From contig JAGQRH010000037.1 in the NCBI GenBank assembly GCA_020425605.1, positions 1-35,249 on the forward strand: a DNA stretch of 35,249 nucleotides. The letters are read 5' to 3'. Under the pieces are notes generated by a model. It was not told the DNA's origin. It saw nothing but the letters and a program-made list of their open reading frames with translations, and ran no database searches. Positions within the stretch are counted from its first letter, which is position 1, and the number at the start of each line of letters is the position of its first letter. The stretch comes from Planctomycetota bacterium. GTDB taxonomy: Bacteria; Planctomycetota; UBA8742; UBA2392. Of the stretch, positions 30,959-35,249 are shown one piece after another. The position numbers and the translations under genes were made by a program.

Positions 30959-31881
30959 GCCGTCTTTTTACCACCCGCGCTCGGGTGTGCACGCTCATAG
31001 ACATCCAGCATGCGCGTGGTGGTCACGTGCGTGTACACCTGCGTCGTCGCCAGATGTGCATGGCCCAGCAACTCCTGCACGTCTCGCAGGTCGGCGCCGT
31101 GGTTCAGAAGGTGCGTGGCAAAGCTGTGCCTGAGCGTGTGAGGCGTCACCTTGCAGTTGATCGCTGCCTGCTTCACGTACTGGTCGATCAGTCGGCGCAC
31201 GCTGCGATCGGTCAGCTCACTTCCGCGCTGGTTCACGAACACGCTTTCCGTGCCCGCCTTCAGGCCTCCGTCGCGGGATCTTGGCGGTCGCTGCCGGACC
31301 TTGAACCAGGCTTGCAGCGCATCAATGGCGGCAGGAAGCAGCGGGAGGATGCGTTCCTTGCGGCCTTTGCCGAGCGTGCGGAGAGACCCCCGCGAGAGCT
31401 CGAGGTCGTGGAGGTTGAGTTTGACGAGTTCCGAGACGCGTAAGCCCGTGGCATAGAGAAGCTCCAGGATGGCCCTGTCGCGCACGCCGCCCCATGTCGC
31501 GGGGTCGGGAGTACTCAGCAGCACCGTGACCTGGCCCTCGTCGAGGAAGCTGGGCAAGTTGCGTGCGAGCTTGGGCGTGCGAAGCATTTTGGCCGGGTTG
31601 TCGGTGAGTTCGCCGCGGCGCAGCAGGAAGCGGAACAGGCTGCGCACGCTGGCGAGTTTGCGCGCAATGCTGCGACGGCCGTAGTTCGCCTCGGACATGC
31701 CGGCGAGGTAGGCGCGCAGGATCAGGTTGTCGACCTTGGACAGGTCGTTCAACTCGCGCCCGTCCAGGAACTCACTGAACTGGCGCAGGTCGGTGGCATA
31801 GGCGCGCAGGGATTGTTCGCTGAAGTTGCGTTCAACGTCCAGGTGGCTGAGAAAGCGTTCGATTGTCTCGCGCGGATCCAT
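30955..31881 (-). CDS. xerC: XerC/XerD-type tyrosine recombinase
   Basis: The 308-residue protein starts at ATG 31881 (GGGGAA upstream); the open frame extends slightly further with only a TTG start. The N-terminal SAM-like domain (about 5-90) is followed by the catalytic domain with Arg148 (TGLRVSEL), Lys172 (GKGRKERILP), His248 and Arg251 (HTLRHSF), His274 (LGHAHLATT) and nucleophile Tyr283 (VYTHV). Xer recombinases resolve chromosome dimers at dif with a partner protein. XerC and XerD cannot be told apart by eye. The length and housekeeping context argue against a phage integrase. ybeY is coupled to its stop codon. Confidence 0.92.
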   Translation of the reverse strand: MDPRETIERFLSHLDVERNFSEQSLRAYATDLRQFSEFLDGRELNDLSKVDNLILRAYLAGMSEANYGRRSIARKLASVRSLFRFLLRRGELTDNPAKMLRTPKLARNLPSFLDEGQVTVLLSTPDPATWGGVRDRAILELLYATGLRVSELVKLNLHDLELSRGSLRTLGKGRKERILPLLPAAIDALQAWFKVRQRPPRSRDGGLKAGTESVFVNQRGSELTDRSVRRLIDQYVKQAAINCKVTPHTLRHSFATHLLNHGADLRDVQELLGHAHLATTQVYTHVTTTRMLDVYERAHPSAGGKKTA

Positions 31882-31928
31882 ACACCAATTCCCCGCTTCG
31901 ACATCGGCAGCCAAGTCATGGCATCTTC

Positions 31929-31960
31929 AATAAAAGCCCGGTCCGGGGAATCGCCCGGGC
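31929..31960 (-). terminator. Intrinsic terminator after the methyltransferase
   Basis: On the minus strand GCCCGG and CCGGGC form a stem followed by TTTTATT. It lies 35-66 bases after the methyltransferase stop and before the recombinase start. The 6-bp core stem is short. Confidence 0.6.
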
Positions 31961-31994
31961 ATCGCCCTGCTTCGTAATGAACGGTGAGCCGTGG

Positions 31995-32741
31995 CTACGA
32001 CTTCCTGGCAGTCGCGAGGATCACGCCGTAATAGCGACGGTTCTCGGTGAACTCGTGATACGCGCGGCTGAAGCGCTCCATCCTGTCGGGCGTCTCGAAG
32101 GCGTTGTGAAAGATCTCGGCAGCCTGCTCGCCTTCGTCGGCCGTCATGCCCTTGCGGGTAAAGTAGCTGACTACCGCAAGCTCGTTCTCGACTCCGCTAA
32201 AGCCCGCTGCCTCCAGCAGGTCCCACCAGCCGCGGACCACTTGCGGGTGCACGTGGCCCTGCCAGATGTCGGTGAGCCTCTGCTCGATCTCGGGTGTCGG
32301 CGGCTGTCGCCAGGCGAGTTCGTGAATTCCGACACTCGCGCCGGGTTTCAACACACGATGCAGCTCATTCAGCGTCGCAACCTGTTGTGCGGCCGGCTGA
32401 TAGGCGAGTGTCGCCTCGATCATCGCCGCATCGAAGCGAGCATCTGCGAACGGCATCTGTTCGACCTTGCCGATGCGGGCGGTACTGCGGCGCTTGAGCG
32501 CCGGGTCGCTGTCCGTGACCTTGTCCTTTTCTTCCTTGACCAGTGCTTCGGTCGTGGCGCCCGTCGTCATGCTTACAAACAGGGCCGTGTTTCCCGCCGC
32601 CGGGCCGACCACCAGCGCGTGGTGCTTCCCGTTCAGGTTCAACATGCGCAACAACGCACCGGTCGCATAGCTGCCGCCGGGCTTGAGTTCGGTCTTGCCC
32701 ACGGATGCAAGAAAGTCTGGTAGAGGAAGTTCGCCGGCCAT
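31995..32741 (-). CDS. Class I SAM-dependent methyltransferase
   Basis: The 248-residue protein has a Rossmann-type methyltransferase core: motif I ALVVGPAAGNTALFVS (binding AdoMet), an IGKVEQMPFADARFDAAM segment that covers the acidic loop and motif II/III positions, and NELHRVLKPGASVGIHE as the post-core strand. These fit the Methyltransf_11/UbiE-like group that modifies small molecules. The substrate is unknown. The C-terminal 80 residues are a variable helical cap. The start ATG 32741 is divergent from the 148-aa gene, with 48 bases between, including the AT-rich TATAGTTAAGT. Confidence 0.75.
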   Translation of the reverse strand: MAGELPLPDFLASVGKTELKPGGSYATGALLRMLNLNGKHHALVVGPAAGNTALFVSMTTGATTEALVKEEKDKVTDSDPALKRRSTARIGKVEQMPFADARFDAAMIEATLAYQPAAQQVATLNELHRVLKPGASVGIHELAWRQPPTPEIEQRLTDIWQGHVHPQVVRGWWDLLEAAGFSGVENELAVVSYFTRKGMTADEGEQAAEIFHNAFETPDRMERFSRAYHEFTENRRYYGVILATARKS

Positions 32742-32789
32742 AGCGGTCCATGTCGTATAGTTAAGTGTAGTCTAGCGCGAGACGAGACA

Positions 32790-33236
32790 ATGGAAACCGA
32801 ACCCGACCCAATACGAAAACAGTACTGTCAGGAGCTCCTGAAGACCGGCCACGCGTGGAATGCGCCAGCCGGTCTTTTCTTTTCGTTCCAGAAGTACCTG
32901 GACGGACTGCCCTGGGGCCCCACCAATCTCAATCACTCCCGCATCGCCGGTGCCGAGCGGGCCAATCGCGAAGTCCTGAACGACCAGGAGTTGCGCGACT
33001 GGCTCAACAACGCCCGCGTGGCGCGCAGGCCGCGCGTCGCCGTGTACTGGGGGCTGTTCGAGCCCGTGGTGCTGGTCGAGACCGACTGGGCGCTCAAGCG
33101 CCTGGAATGGCTGAGCGACTTTCACCCGACCGGGCTGTTCCTGTTCGGGCTGGAAATGAAAGACGGAAAGTGGACCCCTCACTTCGAGGAATGGCTGCAG
33201 TATGATGGCGCCTCCCACCTCGTAGCGATGCGGTGA
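32790..33236 (+). CDS. Conserved-looking unknown protein
   Basis: The 148-residue protein has no signal peptide or membrane helix and is rich in aromatic and charged residues (LPWGPTNLNHSRIAG, YWGLFEPVVLVETDWALKRLEWL). I do not recognise a family. The gamma-glutamyltransferase gene begins at its stop codon (GTGA overlap, or ATG six bases further), implying co-translation. The start at 32790 lacks a strong ribosome-binding site. Confidence 0.55.
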   Translation: METEPDPIRKQYCQELLKTGHAWNAPAGLFFSFQKYLDGLPWGPTNLNHSRIAGAERANREVLNDQELRDWLNNARVARRPRVAVYWGLFEPVVLVETDWALKRLEWLSDFHPTGLFLFGLEMKDGKWTPHFEEWLQYDGASHLVAMR

Positions 33237-33238
33237 CC

Positions 33239-34876
33239 ATGCAGTACGACTTTCAGTTCAACTCACGCCGCAGTTGCGTGCTGGCGCGGCATGGCATGGT
33301 CGCGGCCAGCCAGCCGCTGGCGGCACAGGTCGGGCTTGATGTGCTCAAGCGCGGAGGCAATGCGGCCGACGCGGCGATCGCAACCGCGGCGATGATGGTG
33401 GTCGTTGAGCCGGTAAGCAACGGTATCGGCGGCGACTGCTTCGCCCTCTATTTCGACGCGAAGACCAAGCAGATCAGCGCCCTCAACGGCTCTGGTCGTT
33501 CCGCCGCCGCCAGCGACGCCGCGAAACTTCGCAAGCAAGGCCTGAAGCAGATGCCGCTTTACACCGGCGCGGCCGTTACCGTTCCCGGCGTCGTGCGTGG
33601 CTGGGCAGACATGCTGTCAAAGCACGGCACAATGAAACTGGCAGAGCTGCTGCAACCGGCAATCGACACGGCCGCACAGGGTTACCCGGTCACCGAATGG
33701 ATCGGCCACGCCTGGCGTCTCAGCGAGAAAAAGCTGTTGCGCGCGCCCGACTGGAAGAGCGGTGATCCGGACAACGGCCCCGAACAGCCAAGCGGGAACG
33801 AGCTGCTGCTCAACGGCCACGCGCCCAACGCGGGCGACGTGATTAGACTGCCTGAAATGGCGAAGTCTTTGCGCGGCATCGCAGCCGACGGCCCCGACTA
33901 CATCTACAAGGGCGAGTTCGCGAAGAAGGCGGCCTCACACGTGCAGCAGTACGGGGGATGGCTCACGGCCGAGGACTTTGCGGCACACGAGGGCGAGTGG
34001 GTCGAGCCGCTCAGCACTGACTACCACGGCGCGAAGTTGTTTGAGTGCCCGCCCAACGGTCAGGGTCTGGCGGCGCTGGTGGCGTGCAACATTGCTAACG
34101 CGGCTAACCTGGCGAAGTTTGAGGAGGCAGATCGTCTAGCGCACATGATTGAGTTCATACGTGTCGGGTTCGAAGTCGCCGACAAGGAAGTGTACGACCC
34201 CAAGTGGGCCAAGATCGACAAGAAGCACCTGTGCGAGAAAGCCTACGGTATCTCGCGACTCGTGGACATCGACGCGTCGGAGGCGTTCAAAGGCCACGTC
34301 TTCGGCCGCACCGGCAACGACACGATCTACCTCAGCGTCGTCGACGGAGAAGGCAACGCCTGCTCATGGATCCAGAGTTGCTACATGGGTGTCGGCACCG
34401 GGCTGGTTGTGCCGGGCACGGGCGTCAGCCTGCAGAACCGCGGCGCGGGCTTTAGCCTGGATAAAGACCACCCCAACCTGCTTGAGCCGAACAAGCGGCC
34501 CTACCACACCATCATCCCGGCCATGACTACACGCGACGGCGAGCTTCACGCCTGTTTCGGCATCATGGGCGGGCACATGCAGGCGCAGGCGCACTTCCAG
34601 GTGCTGACGCATTTGCTGGACGGCATGAACCCGCAGCAGGCACTCGACGAGCCGCGCTGGCAGCTGGCCGGCCACGGCGCGAAGCTACTGATCGAGCCTG
34701 GCTTCGACGAAGACGTTCTCGCCGACCTTGAGCGCCGGGGCTACGAAATCCGCATTGTCGACGGGTTCGAGAGCATCCACATGGGGGGCGGGCAAGTCAT
34801 CCTGCGCAAACCCGCAAGTGGTGTCCTGATCGCGGGTTCCGATCCGCGCAAGGATGGCTGTGCCGTAGGGTTCTAA
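33239..34876 (+). CDS. Gamma-glutamyltransferase-family (Ntn hydrolase) protein
   Basis: The 545-residue protein matches the YwrD-like branch of the gamma-glutamyltransferase family: ASQPLAAQVGLDVLKRGGNA, EPVSNGIGGDCFALYFD, and the autoprocessing segment NDTIYLSVVD in which the Thr aligns with the nucleophile of classic enzymes. After processing the Thr becomes the small-subunit N-terminus and acts on gamma-glutamyl compounds such as glutathione. No signal peptide is seen, as in the cytoplasmic branch. The start could be ATG 33239 or GTG 33233, which overlaps the upstream stop. The family includes cephalosporin acylases and other amidases, so the substrate is uncertain. Confidence 0.85.
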   Translation: MQYDFQFNSRRSCVLARHGMVAASQPLAAQVGLDVLKRGGNAADAAIATAAMMVVVEPVSNGIGGDCFALYFDAKTKQISALNGSGRSAAASDAAKLRKQGLKQMPLYTGAAVTVPGVVRGWADMLSKHGTMKLAELLQPAIDTAAQGYPVTEWIGHAWRLSEKKLLRAPDWKSGDPDNGPEQPSGNELLLNGHAPNAGDVIRLPEMAKSLRGIAADGPDYIYKGEFAKKAASHVQQYGGWLTAEDFAAHEGEWVEPLSTDYHGAKLFECPPNGQGLAALVACNIANAANLAKFEEADRLAHMIEFIRVGFEVADKEVYDPKWAKIDKKHLCEKAYGISRLVDIDASEAFKGHVFGRTGNDTIYLSVVDGEGNACSWIQSCYMGVGTGLVVPGTGVSLQNRGAGFSLDKDHPNLLEPNKRPYHTIIPAMTTRDGELHACFGIMGGHMQAQAHFQVLTHLLDGMNPQQALDEPRWQLAGHGAKLLIEPGFDEDVLADLERRGYEIRIVDGFESIHMGGGQVILRKPASGVLIAGSDPRKDGCAVGF

Positions 34877-34966
34877 CCTAAAATCACGATCAATCGCCCA
34901 ACACGCGCATTTTTGCTGAAGTAACGGAAGCCTCAGAGTCGTTCTAAGTATAGAGGCGAAGGCGTG

Positions 34967-35249
34967 ATGGGTCAGAAGCTCAACATTTCGCGCGATGATG
35001 TAGCCCGCGCATTGCGGATTTACTGGAAGCACGCCTGGCCGGTCCAGATGGGTGTGTGTCCCGCGTTGCCCGACTGGTCAGACCTTACTCTGAACGAAAT
35101 CCTCAAGCGCTTTGCCGACGAATCCGAAACCAGCACTCATGCCTGCAAGCGGTTCGTTCTGCGCATCGGCAACTACCTCTACCCGCACATGAAGTTCGCC
35201 GTTGAGCAATGCGTCTGTGACGGCGACTTCTATTTCCTGGCGGACTGCC
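34967..35249 (+). CDS. Unknown protein, 5' part (3' end outside window)
   Basis: The frame starts at ATG 34967 (GAGG at about 34952-34956 and AAGG just upstream) and stays open to the window end, giving at least 94 residues. The N-terminus MGQKLNISRDDVARALRIYW looks like a compact soluble domain. It has four Cys among the last 35 visible residues, including CVCDGDFYFLADC. I do not recognise it. There is no signal peptide. The 90-base gap after the transferase gene shows no clear terminator. Confidence 0.6.
   Translation, partial: MGQKLNISRDDVARALRIYWKHAWPVQMGVCPALPDWSDLTLNEILKRFADESETSTHACKRFVLRIGNYLYPHMKFAVEQCVCDGDFYFLADC

Noticed and set aside
1..35249. CRISPR arrays, tRNA/rRNA genes, insertion sequences, prophage
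   Set aside because: I looked for direct-repeat arrays, tRNA-like cloverleaf signatures and transposase or phage genes and found none; the only recombinase is of the housekeeping Xer type.

Overview
The window reads as GC-rich chromosomal DNA from a Gram-negative-type (diderm) bacterium. An outer-membrane porin-like protein, several lipoproteins with lipoboxes, a quinol-type multiheme cytochrome c, the MEP isoprenoid enzyme IspH and a glycine/serine-rich C-terminal sorting tail all point that way. The mix of housekeeping genes (mutM, folD, ispH, rpsT, def, pyrK, ybeY, xerC-type recombinase) with many large unrecognised exported proteins and TPR proteins would suit Planctomycetota, Myxococcota or a similar lineage. 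That placement is only a guess; nothing here fixes the phylum. I see no insertion sequence, prophage, CRISPR array, tRNA or rRNA.

Layout. 1-620: 3' end of a NapC/NirT-like cytochrome c and a coupled small membrane protein, convergent with a Coq4-like protein (617-1189, minus). 1245-2512 (minus): a lipoprotein and a coupled small exported protein that share a C-terminal module. 2589-5011 (minus): NFACT/RqcH-family protein and mutM, separated by a short repeat island from a plus-strand block (5108-9863) of an ABC exporter, a HAD-like protein, an exported TPR protein and folD. 9844-12212 (minus): lipoprotein plus a membrane-anchored multidomain exported protein, divergent from ispH (12400-13350), which ends at a clear intrinsic terminator. 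Next come a nucleotidyltransferase-like protein and a P2-type cation ATPase (to 16982). 16979-24859 is one long minus-strand run: two TPR proteins, ribosomal protein S20, a lipoprotein, a 980-residue disordered tail-anchored protein, a porin-like protein and a SemiSWEET-like protein, many with overlapping start/stop codons. def (25066-25587) diverges from it. 25660-32741 (minus) holds pyrK, an exported TPR protein, a riboswitch-controlled surface protein, ybeY, a XerC/D-type recombinase and a methyltransferase. The window ends with plus-strand genes: an unknown 148-aa protein, a gamma-glutamyltransferase and a truncated unknown gene.

The strongest lead for something new is at 28578-30475. A well-conserved cobalamin (B12) riboswitch precedes a secreted, predicted beta-propeller protein with an Ig-like domain and a C-terminal sorting/membrane tail. 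Cobalamin-binding beta-propellers (BtuG) are known as surface lipoproteins of Bacteroides, so this may be a differently anchored vitamin B12 capture protein. Other points of interest are an intrinsic terminator written inside the signal-peptide codons of the gene after rpsT, a FolD with glutamine at the usual catalytic lysine position, a 10-A tract in the RqcH-like gene, a duplicated C-terminal module in two neighbouring exported proteins, and a giant acidic tail-anchored protein with recurring R/K-I-T-D/N/E-K motifs.
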